In this document: piece by piece, positions 48,159 through 59,497 of the stretch | Layout: each line of letters opens with the position of its first letter | Position numbering within the stretch: the stretch's first letter is position 1 | Origin: Peromyscus leucopus | Lineage: Eukaryota; Chordata; Mammalia; Rodentia; Cricetidae | Assembly: GCF_004664715.2 (NCBI RefSeq) | Contig: NC_051072.1 | Coordinates: 44,996,142-45,060,141 of the forward strand | Length of the DNA: 64,000 bases | Reading direction: 5' to 3' | The notes under the pieces: generated by a model | Databases searched by the model: none | Told to the model about the DNA's origin: nothing | Seen by the model: the letters and a program-made list of their open reading frames with translations, nothing else | Translations under genes and position numbers: made by a program

Positions 48159-48338
48159 TATAATGATATTTTTAATTAGTCATATGAATCAAGAATGCTG
48201 CTTCTAGGCACTTAGTCAAGAAAAATAAAAACATGTCCACATATGACATCTTGTCATCAATGTTCTTAAATATTGAGACTGGGTATTATACAATACAACC
48301 AAAGTTTCAGTATTTTAAAAAAAAATACTAATTTATTA

Positions 48339-48341
<3 letters not shown>

Positions 48342-48385
<44 letters not shown>

Positions 48386-48568
48386 TGTGTGGGGGAGGGG
48401 CACACGTGTGCCATGGTGCATGTGTGTAAGTAAGAGAGCAACTTTATAGATTCAGTTTTCCCTTTCCACGTTTGTGTGGTTCCAGAGGCCAAATTCAGGT
48501 CATCAGGATTGAACAGCATGTGTTTTTACCCATGGAGCCATCTCCTTGCCCCTCCATATGTATATGTG

Positions 48569-48602
<34 letters not shown>

Positions 48603-48668
48603 CCGCCGTGTGTAAGAGTTAAAACGCAGTACAAAAAACTGAAAAAAAAAAAAAAAAAAAAAAAAAAA
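48342..48668 (-). repeat. (TG)n, B3 antisense, (GT)n, poly(A) cluster
   Basis: (TG)n 48342-48384; B3-like reverse SINE 48400-48552 ('acccatggagccatctcctt'); (GT)n 48573-48600; a 27-A run 48642-48668. Confidence 0.8.
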
Positions 48669-48753
48669 GAGTACAACTTCATTTACTGAATATTTAAAAT
48701 GATAATCCAGTAAAAATGATGGTCACTGGAGGCTGTAGTGCTTGCTCAATGGG

Positions 48754-48833
48754 GGGCTGGGGATTTAGCTCAGTGGTAGATTGCCTAGCAAGCACAAGGC
48801 CCTAGGTTCGGTCCTCAGCTCTGAAAAAAAAAG
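48754..48833 (+). mobile_element. ID SINE, well preserved
   Basis: 'ggggctggggatttagctca gtggtaga' with box-B-like 'ggttcggtcctcagctct' and a short A tail. Confidence 0.88.
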
Positions 48834-49004
48834 ATGAAAGAGAAAACGTGCCTCTAACAGGCAGTTCAAGGGAGGTAGGGCAGAGGGACAAAGTCCTTAA
48901 GGACTGACCTGAAATAAAGCCTGGTTTCTCTTCTGGAGAAGCATAACTGCCAGGTGGACAAGATGACCCTGGGTAACAACTATGATTCCTTATGAAATAA
49001 TTCT

Positions 49005-49315
49005 AGCTGGGTGATGGTGGTGCGCTTTTAATCCCAGCACTTGGGAGGCAGAAAGGAGGGGAAGGGAAGGGGAGGAAGGAAGGAAAGGAAATAAAGAGCT
49101 TGCTCAATGGTTAAGAGCACTTACTTCTCTTGCAGAGAAATGGAATTTGGTTTCTGGCATCCACGCAGGCTGCTCACCAAGGTGCCACCTGTAACTTCAG
49201 CCCTAGGGGATCCAACATTCCCTTCTGCTCTCCACATGCATCTGCATGTAAGTGCACATACGTGCACACAGACATCCACGAAAACAGATAATAAAACAAA
49301 TCATTAAAAAATAAC
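49005..49315 (+). mobile_element. B1 fragment, (GGAA)n and B3 SINE
   Basis: 49005-49053 is the 5' part of a B1 ('ttaatcccagcacttgggag'), then GGAA-rich sequence to 49090, then a B3 with 'ccaacattcccttctgctct' and an A-rich end. Confidence 0.75.
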
Positions 49316-49550
49316 TCCTTTGAGGAGTTATTGAATGTAAGGGATATAAGGTAGCCTTGGACATGGAATATATGAATTTGTTGTTCTTGGAGGATGTTAC
49401 AGGAATAACATAAAAGAAATAAGATAAGATAAAAGAATAGAGGAAATCCAAGTCAGAAAAACCACAAAGCAGAAAAAAAAATACATTTTGAAAATTAAAT
49501 GAGATTGCTGACATTCTTTGTGAAATTGTGGAATAAAGAGAGAAGATGTG

Positions 49551-49922
49551 GGGCTGGAAAGATGGCTCAGCCTTTAAAGGCTAAGCTCACAACCAAAACA
49601 GAAGAAAGAAGGTCTGGTGAGAAATGCAGAACGGGACACGATTACAGATCTGGCAAAGAGAGAAGTCACACAGGGCTGTCCTTGGTGCAGACCTGTAATC
49701 CTGGCAAAACTGCAACTAGGAAGATTTCAGTTTGACGCCAACTTGGATTACATGGAGCGATCCTATCTCAAAAGCAAAAGAAAGTAAAACGAGCCAGGCA
49801 GTGGTGGCACATGCCTTTAGGCAGGCAGATCTCTGTGAGTTCGAGGCCAGTCTGGTCTACAGAGCGAGTTCCAGGTCAGCCAGGGCCACACAGAGAAACC
49901 CTGTCTCGAAAAACAAAACAAT
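49551..49922 (+). mobile_element. B2 head fragment, B4-like fragment and internally deleted B1
   Basis: 49551-49590 'gggctggaaagatggctcag'; 49670-49790 eroded B1/B4-like; 49792-49922 a young-looking B1 that lacks the 'aatcccagcactcgggaggc' block. Confidence 0.7.
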
Positions 49923-50636
49923 AAGAGTAAAATGTCAAATATCATAAAATGGTATTGAAAAACTTCAGGTTAACAAAAAACTTTGTTTAAATACTCATGT
50001 CTGGGTCTTCTATTTTATTTAACTGATTCTCATTCCTGCTTTTACGCCAGTAAGATATTGTTTTTATTACTATAGACAGCTCTGTAGTTGATCTTGAATA
50101 GCAATTCTGCCAGCATCATTCTTTTTGCTCAGGATTGTTCTGTCAATCTGTGCTCTTTTCTGGTCTCATATGAATTTTAGAATATTTTTTCTATTTCTGT
50201 GAAGAATATTGAATGTGTTTTGATTGAGGTTGCATTGGATCCATAAATTGCTTTAGGTAAAATGGTCATTTTCATGGTATTAATTCCACCAACCCATGAA
50301 CACAGATGTCTTTTCATTTTTTTGTGTTAATTTCTTCAGAAACTTGAAGTTTTCATTGTAGATGTCTTCCACCTCCTTGGTTAGTTTATTCTAAGAAATT
50401 TTATTGTCTTAGATGCTATTGTAAATGAGCGTGTGTCCACGATCTCTTTCTCAGTGTGTTTGTTGTTGGTGTAAAGAAAGGTTATTGATTTTTGGAAACT
50501 GATTTTGTACCCTGCCACTTTGTTGGGATTGGTGATTTTTTTTTCCCCAACAAGTTTTCTGGTGGGCTTTTTGGGATTTCTTGTGTGTAGCAGCCTATCA
50601 TCTACAAATAGGTGTGATTTGACTTGACTTCTTTTC

Positions 50637-50855
50637 CTATTTGTGTTTTAACTTCCTTCTCTGACTTACTGTCCCAGCTAGGGCTTCCAGCACTGTGTTG
50701 ACAAGGAGTGTGGATGGTGGGCAGCCCTGTTTTATTCCCAGTGTTAGGGGGATTGCTTTGAGTTCTTTTCCATTTAGGATAACGTTGGCTATGGGTTTGT
50801 CATATACAGCCTTTATTATATGGAAGTATGTTCCCTCCAGCTCTACTCTCTGCAT
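50637..50855 (-). pseudogene. L1 ORF2 reverse-transcriptase fragment
   Basis: The 72-residue minus-strand frame contains the L1 RT pattern 'IKAVYDKPIANVILNGKEL' and 'GIKQGCPPSTLLVNTVLEAL' (motif RQGCPLSP region, with changes). The YADD catalytic motif lies beyond the break. Inactive. Confidence 0.85.
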
Positions 50856-52223
50856 TGTCTTTTATCACCTGATATTTGACAAAAGGAAAGAAGTACGTGG
50901 GAGAAAAGACAGCATCTCCCACAAATGGTACTGTGCAAACTGCATGTCCAGATGCAGAAGAGTGAAAGCAGCCCTGCGTCCATCGCCTTGTACAAACGTT
51001 AGCTCCGAGTGGATCAAAGACCTCTATGTGAAACTGAAATGCTAAAACTGCCAGAAGAAAACAGGCAGTAACTCTGCAAGATATAGGTGTGAGGACGGAC
51101 TTTCTGAATAGGACTCCATTTGCCTAAGAATTAAGACAAATGGGACCTCATAAAACTCAAAGGCTTTGTACATCTAAGGAAACAGTCAATCTAATGGATA
51201 AGAAACCCACAGAAAGGGGGAAGTCTTTGCCAGCTATATATCCGGCAGAGGATTAATATCCAGAATATACAAAGAACGTCAAACAACAACAAAAAAAATC
51301 AAGAAAACAAAAGATCCACTTAAAAAAAAAAATAGACCGGGGATCTAAACTGAGAGTTCTCAAAAGAAGAAATAAAAATGGCTAAGAAATACCTCAAAAA
51401 GTGTTCATCCTTAGTAAGTAATTAGGGAAATGCAAATTAAAACAACTTTTAGATTTCATCTTACCCGACTCAGAATAGCTAAGGTCAACAAGACAACTGA
51501 CAACAAATGCTGGCAAGGTTCTAGGGAAAGGGGACCCCTCATTCCCTAATGGTGGGAATGTAAATGTGGTGGAGCCACTCTGGAAATCAGTATGGAGAAT
51601 TCTCAAAACCCGAAATATCACTACACTACTCCTTGGCATATGCCCAAAGGACTCCACATTCTGCTCCACAAATACCTGCCCAGCAATGTTAATTGTGGCC
51701 CTATTCACAATATCCAGGAAATGGAAACAACCTAAATGTCCTTCAACAGATGAATGAATAATGAAAATATGGTACATATACATTATGGAATACTATTCAG
51801 CTGTCAAGAAAAATGAAATCATGAAGTTTGCAAGTAATTGATTGAACCTAGAAAAGACTATGTTGAGTGATGTAATACAGATCCAGGAGGAGATATGTCA
51901 CGTGTTCTCTCTCATCTGTTATTCCTAGTTCTTCATCTTCAGATGTGAGTATAGAACCAGGAGTAACCATGGAAACCAGGAAAATATAAAGGGAACACGG
52001 GGTTAGGGCCATACAAAGGGAATAGTAGGGTACAGGAGAACTGAAGCAGGAAATGGAAAAATGGAGAGGGGGCTCCAACTAGGAAGTGAGGGGCAGTCAA
52101 TACAGAAGGAGAAGGATGGAGGATAGATAAATAATGGTAAAGTTGTTTGATAAAGTCTCAAGAAATAATTTTATAAAACTATTCACAACACATGTGTATT
52201 TACACACACAATCTCTCTCTCTC

Positions 52224-52270
<47 letters not shown>

Positions 52271-53370
52271 GAATTTATGACACTTGGTCTGACAATGTTC
52301 CATACAAGAACCATAGACTAAAAATCCCAGTACCAAGCAAGAGAACCCTCCTTTTGAATGGCTGGTCAGGGTAGGCCAAGTCCCTCCCCGAACAATATAG
52401 ACTACTGCTGTTACCCTTAGTTGCTTCTCAGAGGTTGAAGGTAAGCCCCTATTGCTGCAAACACCACACACTTAGGAAACAGGACTTGAATGGTTCAACC
52501 CTGATCGAATCAGAAAGCCTCCTTTTCTCAATCTAACTTCCATGGCACCAGAAAAGACTATGCAAGATGCCAAGGGAGGGAAGCAATTAATAGTCCTACC
52601 CAGCTGTGACACCTATGAACCACAACAATGACCAGCAAAGCAAGATATCCATAAAGGTGCAATAGAGGCACTCATGTGTTTGTGGTAACCAGCTGCTGTC
52701 TAAATGGACTCGAGGCCCTCTCAACAGGAGGAAACTCAAGCCTGGTACTGGCAATACAGACAACTTCCTGGGGCTAGTGAGATCATAGATATTAGAAAGA
52801 ACCTACCACTGCCACATTGCTAGACCAGCATAATTCCTAAGTATGTCCTAAATCTTATCCTTTGACCCACAGATAATTGTAACTACCATCCCACTTCAGA
52901 GAAGCTTCTCATTATAGCAAATGAGACCATCAGGGAAAATCCTAACTGGCCATAATGCAGGGGTCATGGGAACCAAGCCCCAGTGGATGCATCTACATCG
53001 TATTTCTTGCATCTATGGCTCAATGAACATTGCAAAAGGGGCAACAGAAAGGTTGTAAGAGCTGGAATACCGGGAAGACTGCTGTTAAAAGTCTCTCCTA
53101 GAAATGGCTGCATAAACAAGACCAGAACAAAGATAATATCAATAGATAAGGTAACACTGAAGGGGGAAAATGTCATGGGGTTCTACCCCTTGACTAAGAA
53201 CTATAGGCAACTTATGACCAGGGATAAACCCCTTATTGGTCATCCAATACTAAATGGTTGGCCCTAAAACCATATACATACAAACAATAAAAACAAACTT
53301 AACAGGCTGTACTTATAGATTTATGCATATATATACATACCTACATATGTAACAATGATAATCAAAGAAA

Positions 53371-53511
53371 AAGCCAGGCATGGTGGTGAAGCCTTTAATT
53401 CCAGCACTCAGGAGGAAGTGGCAGGAGGGTCTCTGTGAGTTAGAGGCTAGCCTGGTCTACATAGTGAACTGCAGGACAGCCAGGACAGCGTAGAGAAACT
53501 ATCTAAAAAAC
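53371..53511 (+). mobile_element. B1 SINE inserted in L1 3'UTR
   Basis: 'gccaggcatggtggtgaagc' ... 'gagaaactatctaaaaaa'; the L1 sequence continues directly on both sides. Confidence 0.85.
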
Positions 53512-53698
53512 AATTAATGAAAAAGAGGATATCACCTTGAGAGTGAGGGCCATGAAGGAGTTGGAGCGAAAGGCTAGAAGGAGAAGAGGGAGGAAGGAAA
53601 GTGATGTAATTATATTTTAATTAAAAATGTATATGTGTGTGTGAGTGTATAAAAGCTTATTCAAATTCTTGAAACACGTATGCACATACATGCACTTC

Positions 53699-54045
53699 TG
53701 TCTTAGTTACTTTTTTATTGCTGTGATAAAATACCATGACCAAGGCAACTCACAAAAGCAAGCATTTAATTTGGGGCTCACAGTTCCAGAGGGTTAGTCC
53801 ATGATCTCAATGATTGAGAAGCATGGCAGCAGGCAGGCAGGCAGGCAGCAGGACATTAGAGCAGTAGCTGAGAGCTCACATCTTTATCCACAAGCACAAA
53901 GTGGGGATGGGGATGTTAAGGGAGAATGGTGTGGGCTTTTGAAACCTCAAAGCCCACCGCCAGTGACAAGTCTTCTCCAACAAGGACACATCTCCTAGCC
54001 TTTCCTATACTGTCCCATCAGCTAGGGACTAAGTGTATGGGGGCA
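53699..54045 (-). mobile_element. MT-type MaLR LTR interrupted by the compact ERV
   Basis: Starts tgtcttagttacttttttat; its end, ggggcattctcatacaaaca, resumes at 55772 after the ERV. The host LTR was therefore split by the ERV insertion. A short (GGCA)n tract lies at 53831-53850. Confidence 0.75.
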
Positions 54046-55771
54046 TGTAGCTAGAGTTTTCCTGCCTTGCCCACAGTCAGGACAAATCTTTGTCACCTGC
54101 CAGTCCCACAGCCGCTCAGACCCAACCAAGTAAACACAGAGACTTATATTGCTTACAAACTGTATGGCCGTGGCAGGCTTCTTGCTAACTGTTCTTTTAT
54201 CTTAAATTAACCATTTCCATAAATCTATACCTTGCCACGTGGCTGGTGGCTTACCGGCGTCTTCACATGCTGCTCGTCATGGCGGCGGCTGCAGTGTCTC
54301 TTCGCCTCAGCCTTCCGCTTCCCAGAATTCTCCTCTCTCCTTGTCCCACCTACTTCCTGCCTGGCCACTGGCCAACCAGTGTTTTATTTATTGACCAATC
54401 AGAGCAATTTGACATACAGACCGTCCCACAGCACTTCCCCTTTCTTTTTTTTTTAAAAGGAAGGTTTTAACTTTTACACATCTCCAAAGTCAGCTTGGTA
54501 TATTTGGGAATTTGGGCGTAGCTTCTCTTACTACTTCCTGCTGGAGGGGGGCGCTGTATCTTATGGGGACACAAAGAAAATTTTAGGATCATGGAGTAGT
54601 CCGTGAGGCTGTATCATCTGAGCCAGTTGCCTTGAAACGATTCTGGATGTTGGATCATCTGGGCCATGGTGTCATCGGAGACCTTTCAGGTGGTCTTGGC
54701 TGGTCAAACCTGATGTATCTTAATCTGGAACAAATCCATAGCCTCTGGCTTTCTGTGGAAACAAAAGCAGAGCCTCTTTTCCAAAGTAACATATCCTTAT
54801 AGCCAAATTTTGAAGTCAAGGTACCTTTAAAATATACATTTTGGCATAACTCAACAGCTTTTGCAATCAAATGTTTTTCTTCAGTTACAAATATCAAAGA
54901 GAACATAACCCACATTCTCTGTGTAGTAGCCATCTTTATGTGGCTTATTTTTTTTATATCACCTTGAGCCTATTGCTTTAAACTGCACCATTCTAAGACT
55001 GAAACGGCGCTGTGGCTATTGGCTCCGCCCACTTCAGCTTCCCAACATGGCGGTGGTACGTTTTCAGCCAGCTCTGGGAGCCATCGTGGGTCTGTGCTTT
55101 TATCCAAGCAGCGTGTAGCCCAGAAACCTCTTTTTTTTTTTTTTAAATACTAGTAAAGACTAAATCTACCACACAGCTTAATTTGCCGCTAGCAGATGCC
55201 TCATTTCCGCCATACTGCCGGTCAAACGCACCCGCCAGGAACCCACCAGTGTCCAAACTTGCGTTTTGCCGCATCTAGCTGCCCGTATGAGACAAGAAGC
55301 AGGAACCTGGTTTTGGCTCTGTTTAGAATTGGTTATTAAATATTTTCAGGTTTAAGGTGGAAACTCGAGCCGTTGGGCGCCATTTGTAGCTAGAGTTTTC
55401 CTGCTTGCCCACAGTCAGGACAAATCTTTGTCACCCGCCAGTCCCACAGCCGCTCAGACCCAACCAAGTAAACACAGAGACTTATATTGCTTACAAACTG
55501 TATGGCCGTGGCAGGCTTCTTGCTAACTGTTCTTATAGCTTAAATTAATACATTTCCATAAGTCTGTACCTTGCCACGTGGCTGGTGGCTTGCTGGCGTC
55601 TTCACATGCTGCTGGTCATGGCGGCGGCTGCAGTGTCTCTCCCTTCAGCCTTCCGCTTCCCAGAATTCTCCTCTCTCCTTGTCCCACCTACTTCCTGCCT
55701 GGCCACTGGCCAACCAGTGTTTTATTTATTGACCAATCAGAGCAATTTGACATACAGACCGTCCCACAGCA
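54046..55771 (-). mobile_element. Compact two-LTR class-II ERV (non-autonomous deletion form)
   Basis: Two nearly identical LTRs (54046-54433, 388 bp; 55385-55771, 387 bp) enclose only 951 bp. The element runs on the minus strand: next to the right LTR is a tRNA-Lys-type primer-binding site (TGGCGCCCAACGGCTCGA, reverse of 55365-55382). Next to the left LTR is a polypurine tract (reverse of 54434-54456, ending GAAAGGGGAAG). Exact 6-bp duplications GGGGCA flank it (54040-54045 and 55772-55777). These are hallmarks of a beta-retrovirus-like (ERVK, class II) provirus. Gag, protease, most of pol and env are absent. It has landed inside an MT-type MaLR LTR. Confidence 0.9.
54655..54933 (-). pseudogene. 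ERV remnant ORF resembling end of integrase
   Basis: A 92-residue minus-strand frame lies in the internal part of the compact ERV, in its sense direction. Its second half (about residues 44-76, containing LLWKRGSAFVSTESQRLW) resembles the C-terminal DNA-binding module of betaretroviral integrases. There a W-x-RG-x-AxVS pattern is followed by W-I-x-x-R-L. The first half is not recognised. It is best read as the leftover 3' end of pol after a large internal deletion. No catalytic core is present, so it has no enzymatic role. Confidence 0.5.
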
Positions 55772-55795
55772 GGGGCATTCTCATACAAACACACA
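55772..55795 (-). mobile_element. Right-hand remainder of the interrupted MaLR LTR
   Basis: It begins with the GGGGCA target duplication and continues with 'ttctcatacaaacaca', the expected terminal part of the MaLR LTR that starts at 53699. It is followed by a (GT)n run. Confidence 0.6.
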
Positions 55796-55797
55796 GA

Positions 55798-55802
<5 letters not shown>

Positions 55803-55847
<45 letters not shown>

Positions 55848-56100
55848 CCAGAGGAGGACATCAGGTGTCCTGCTTTATCACTTTCCACCTCATTCCCTTA
55901 AGATAAAATTTCTCACTAAACCTGGAGCTAGGTTGTCCGCTAAGTCCAGTGATCCTCTTATCCCCAAATCTGCACAGCACCAGGGTTGCAAGCATGCACA
56001 CACCTGCCTGGCTTTTTAAACACAGGTTCTGGTGATTTTAAATCAGGACCTCATGCTTGCATTTCAAGTGCTTTACTCCTTGGCTATCTCCTGAGTGGGT
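55803..56100 (-). repeat. (GT)n followed by compound SINE, antisense
   Basis: (GT)n 55803-55842. Then 'gaggaggacatcaggtgtcc' ... 'caggacctcatgcttgcatt', similar to the SINE at 39075. Confidence 0.65.
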
Positions 56101-56369
56101 GCTCCCCCAACTTAGTTATACTGGGTCAAGAAGAAACGTGAAACCTGAGATCTTCTATGAATAGTAAATAATTAAATAAATTGTACTTAAAAATCTTTTC
56201 TTCCCTTCTTCCCATCCCAAAATGGGGGGGGGGAGGGTGAATGAGGAAGAGGGAGTGGGAGGAGGGAGAAAGGAAGGAAAAAAGAGACTTGAGCTGGTTT
56301 TTCTAGTGAATTTTAAAGACTTGTAGAGAAGAAAAAATACTGATACTATGGATGGATATCTGACTGATA

Positions 56370-56715
56370 TTTTTTATTTTATCTGTGTGAGTGCATGCAT
56401 GAGTATGTATACATATGTACATCTGTGTGGAAGTCAGAGGTCAAAGCTGGGTGTTTTTCCCAATTACTCTTGATCCTATTTTTTGAGACAGGGTTTCTCA
56501 CTGACCCTGGAACTCACCGACTGCTTCCAGGAGTAGGTTTTTCCCTTTCGTATGGTTTCTGGGGATTGAACACAATTTATCAGGCTCAATCAGCAAGCGC
56601 ATTGTTGTCTTCTGAGCCGTCTCACTGGCCCCAAGCCTGGCTTTTTACATGGGCATTGGAGATATGAACTGAGATCTCATACTGGTACAGCAGGTACTTC
56701 ACCAGCTGAGGCAGC
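56370..56715 (-). mobile_element. Compound SINE, antisense
   Basis: 'tttttgagacagggtttctc', 'ggggattgaacacaatttat' and 'cactggccccaagcctggct'. Confidence 0.6.
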
Positions 56716-56808
56716 CCCTTGGAGGTTTTAACTGTTAATAATGTTGAGTCCTAGAGGACAAATCCCTTTGTATGTTTCCTATTGCTACCCAAGTGACATG
56801 TAGATGGA

Positions 56809-57098
56809 CTTTTCTTTGGGCCGCCAGCTCACAAATAACAACACAGAGACTTCTTATCAATTATGGAAGCTTGGCCTATAGCTTAGGCTTGTTCCTAACT
56901 AGCTCTTATAACTTAAATTAACCCATTTATATTAATCTATGTTCTATCATGTGGTGTTCCTCTCTTCCATCTTGCACCTCCTGTTTCCTCTCAGTGTCTC
57001 CTGGCTTCTCCTATGTGCCTAGCTATTGGCCTGTCAGCTTTTTATTACACCAATCACAGCAAATACATTTTCACACAGTGTACAAATATCTCACAGCA
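56809..57098 (-). mobile_element. Solo ERV LTR, minus strand
   Basis: The minus-strand unit starts TGCTGTGAGATATTTGTACAC and ends ...AAGTCCATCTACA; it is related to the LTR at 24.8 kb. Flanks GTGACA (56803-56808) and GTGACC (57099-57104) agree at 5 of 6 bases, supporting the boundaries. Confidence 0.75.
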
Positions 57099-57394
57099 GT
57101 GACCATTTTGGGATATATAGACTCAGGACTTTTAGTCACATAAATCCTTTTAGAAAGACACTTAAGAATATACTTTAGCAAAATATGGAAAAAGCAAGAA
57201 AAACAGAATTGAAGAAATATAAAACCCAAGCTAGGGGCTGGCATAGTGTCATTTTGGAAAAAAATGTATATATTTACACAAAACATATACTGTATGCACA
57301 CCACACAGTTAGTGGTCTTCTGAATGACTGACAGTAAATGAATTGTTTTATGCTTCTGTGTATTTTCTGAATATTAAGGATATATTACCTTTTT

Positions 57395-57545
57395 ATTTTG
57401 CTTTTGAGACAGGGTTTCTCTGTGTAACAGCCCTGTTTGTCCTGGTACTCACTTTGTAGACCAGGCTAGCCTCAAACTCACAGAGATCTGCCTGCTTCTG
57501 CCTCCCAAGTGCTGGGACTAAAGGTGTACGCCACCATGCCCAGCT
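57395..57545 (-). mobile_element. B1 SINE, antisense
   Basis: 'gagacagggtttctctgtgt' ... 'gtgctgggactaaaggtgta'. Confidence 0.9.
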
Positions 57546-57727
57546 TCCTTCGAGTATATTCTTACCTTTAAAGGCAGAGGACCTTAAGTCTGAATTGTTG
57601 AATAGTTTCTATTTCCTTATATTACAAAGGGAAACAAGCACACGGAATTTATTTTGCCGATTATTTTTTAAATTCATGTTCTATAATTCAAAACCAAGTT
57701 ACTAGCGAGGGTGGTCATGCTTGCATG

Positions 57728-57838
57728 GAGTCCCAGTGCTGAGTCCCAGCACTGGGTCCTAGCAGTAGAGTCCCGGTAGTGAGTCCCGTTACTAAGTTCC
57801 AGCACTGAGTCCCAGCACTGAGTCCCAGCACTGAGTAG
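57728..57838. repeat. Short minisatellite, GAGTCCCAGCACT unit
   Basis: About eight imperfect 13-14-base units (gagtcccagcact) with the last three nearly identical. Confidence 0.85.
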
Positions 57839-57911
57839 TTTGAAGGAGAGGATCTACAGTTTTGAAACTAGCTGGTGTTAGACACCAAGATTCAACTTCA
57901 AAAAGCAAAAC

Positions 57912-58157
57912 AGGACGAGAGAGGTGCTGGGTGGTAAAGAGCAAGGGCTGCTCTTGCAGAGGAGTAGTGTTCAGTTCCCAGAACCCCCATGGCAGCTGGC
58001 AAACATCTGTGACTCCAGTTCCAGGAGATTCAATGGCCTCTTCTCCACCACTCCGACAACCCTTGGGGGCATGGGGGCACACACGTGCTGCACAAACATA
58101 CATTCAGGCAAGACACCTACACACACATAAAATAATAGTAAAACATCTTTTTAAAGC
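57912..58157 (+). mobile_element. B3 SINE
   Basis: 'aagggctgctcttgcagagg', 'ccccatggcagctggcaaac' and an A-rich tail. Confidence 0.8.
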
Positions 58158-58584
58158 CATACAAAACAAATACACACGGACAGGCAGAGAAAAGGACCTG
58201 CTCAGGTACCTGCCAGACTCACCTCATTTGATACAGAGATTCCCTCCCCAAAGCTATCACGTGTTTTGCCTAAGGCAATATATATATATCTTGGCTTTTA
58301 CTTGGTAATTAATTTTTTCACACAATTATATTTTGACCATATTCTATTCCTTCCCCAGATCTTCCTTACTTCCCTACTCACCCAACTTTATGCCTTTTCT
58401 TCTCCCTCAGGTAAAAAACAAAAATCAAAACAAACAATAATGCAAAAAAGTACACACACAAAGGCACAGAATCCTTTTAAGTGTTGGGTACCTACTCCTG
58501 GGCATGGGTACTGCCTTGGATTGTGATTGATATACTCACCATCAACTCATTTTCCCTATACCAGCAAAAACAGTGAGGATTTTT

Positions 58585-58668
58585 TTTGGGTGTGGCTCAG
58601 TGGTAGAGCACTAGCTTAACATGAGAGAGGTCCTGAGTTCAATCCCAAGCACTTGGGGAGGGGTGACT
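58585..58668 (+). mobile_element. ID/B4-like SINE
   Basis: 'gtggctcagtggtagagcac' and 'cctgagttcaatcccaagca'. Confidence 0.7.
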
Positions 58669-58774
58669 CCCAGTATTCTTAATTCCTATACTTTTAAAAA
58701 ATTTTTTCCTCCTTTGCTTTTTGAATAAACAATACACCTGAATTAAACTGAAATGTTGTAAAACTAGGCATCCT

Positions 58775-59195
58775 CTGTGTGATAACTAATTTCAATGTAT
58801 GAGATATGGAATGACTCGGACACAGACCTCTGGGCATGCCTGTGGAGGAGTCCCATGCCTAGGTTAACCCCTTGGGAAGACATGCCTACTGTGGGTGGCA
58901 GCATTCCCTGGGCTGGGATCCTGGACTGTATAAAGAGGAGAAAGTGAGCATAGGAACTCATCTCTCTCTGCTTCTGAATTGCAAGTGTAAGGAGACCAGC
59001 TGCTCACACATCTACTGGTGTGAAGTCTCCATGACCATGGACCGTAATCTGCAAACATGAGCCGAAATAAATCCTTCCTTCCTTCCTTCCTTCCTTCCCT
59101 CCCTCCCTCCCTCCCTCCCTCCTTCCTTCCTTCCTTCTTTCCAGTTTATTTGTCAAGACTATTTTGTCACAGCAGCAGGAACAACAAAGCACTTG
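58775..59195 (+). repeat. Interspersed repeat with embedded (CCTT)n, family unassigned
   Basis: The end reads 'ctgcaaacatgagccgaaat aaatcc', then a CCTT/CCCT microsatellite (59074-59141), then 'attttgtcacagcagcagga acaac'. This is the general layout of rodent LTR-like repeats, with the microsatellite grown at the poly(A) region. Confidence 0.4.
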
Positions 59196-59377
59196 GTTAT
59201 TGGTTTATGTTTTTATTTTGGTGGTTGTCGTCCTGGGGATTGAATGCAACTTTGGCCTCTGAGGACACCAAGCATGCATAAGTTACAGCCATGCATGCAG
59301 GCAAACCTTAAAAACAGTTCCCCTTGGGGCAGACTTGAAAGCTGCTTGGCTTCTCAGTGTCCCATCCATCCATGGGC

Positions 59378-59497
59378 AATGCAGCTGGAGCTACAGGAGG
59401 TTATGAGCCTCTTGACATGGGTGCTGGGTATCTAACTCAGGTCTTCTGAAAGAGCAGTGCGTACCCTTAACTGCTAAGCCACCTTTCCAGCACCCAA
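59378..59497 (-). mobile_element. B2/B3-like SINE, antisense
   Basis: 'tctgaaagagcagtgcgtac' and 'aagccacctttccagcaccc'. Confidence 0.75.

Larger units (their letters stand above)
49985..53625 (+). mobile_element. Truncated Lx-type L1 with 5' inversion (twin priming)
   Basis: The left part (about 49985-50872) is L1 ORF2 sequence in reverse orientation, including an RT-domain frame on the minus strand. The right part (about 50873-52160) is the C-terminal end of ORF2 in forward orientation, followed by 3'UTR to about 53625 that ends in 'gtgatgtaattatattttaa'. The two pieces meet at nearly adjacent points of the L1. An (AC)n tract (52227-52268) lies in the 3'UTR and a B1 (53371-53510) is inserted near its end. 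All frames are broken, so the element is dead. Confidence 0.85.

Noticed and set aside
48754..48833. tRNA gene
   Set aside because: Box-A and box-B-like sequence is present, but with a short A tail and no complete cloverleaf. It is an ID SINE derived from tRNA-Ala.
51394..51783. 129-residue minus-strand frame as a gene
   Set aside because: It is the antisense of L1 ORF2 C-terminal sequence; no independent support.
57862..58308. 148-residue plus-strand frame
   Set aside because: Most of it lies in a B3 SINE and continues into unique non-coding sequence; no family match recognised.
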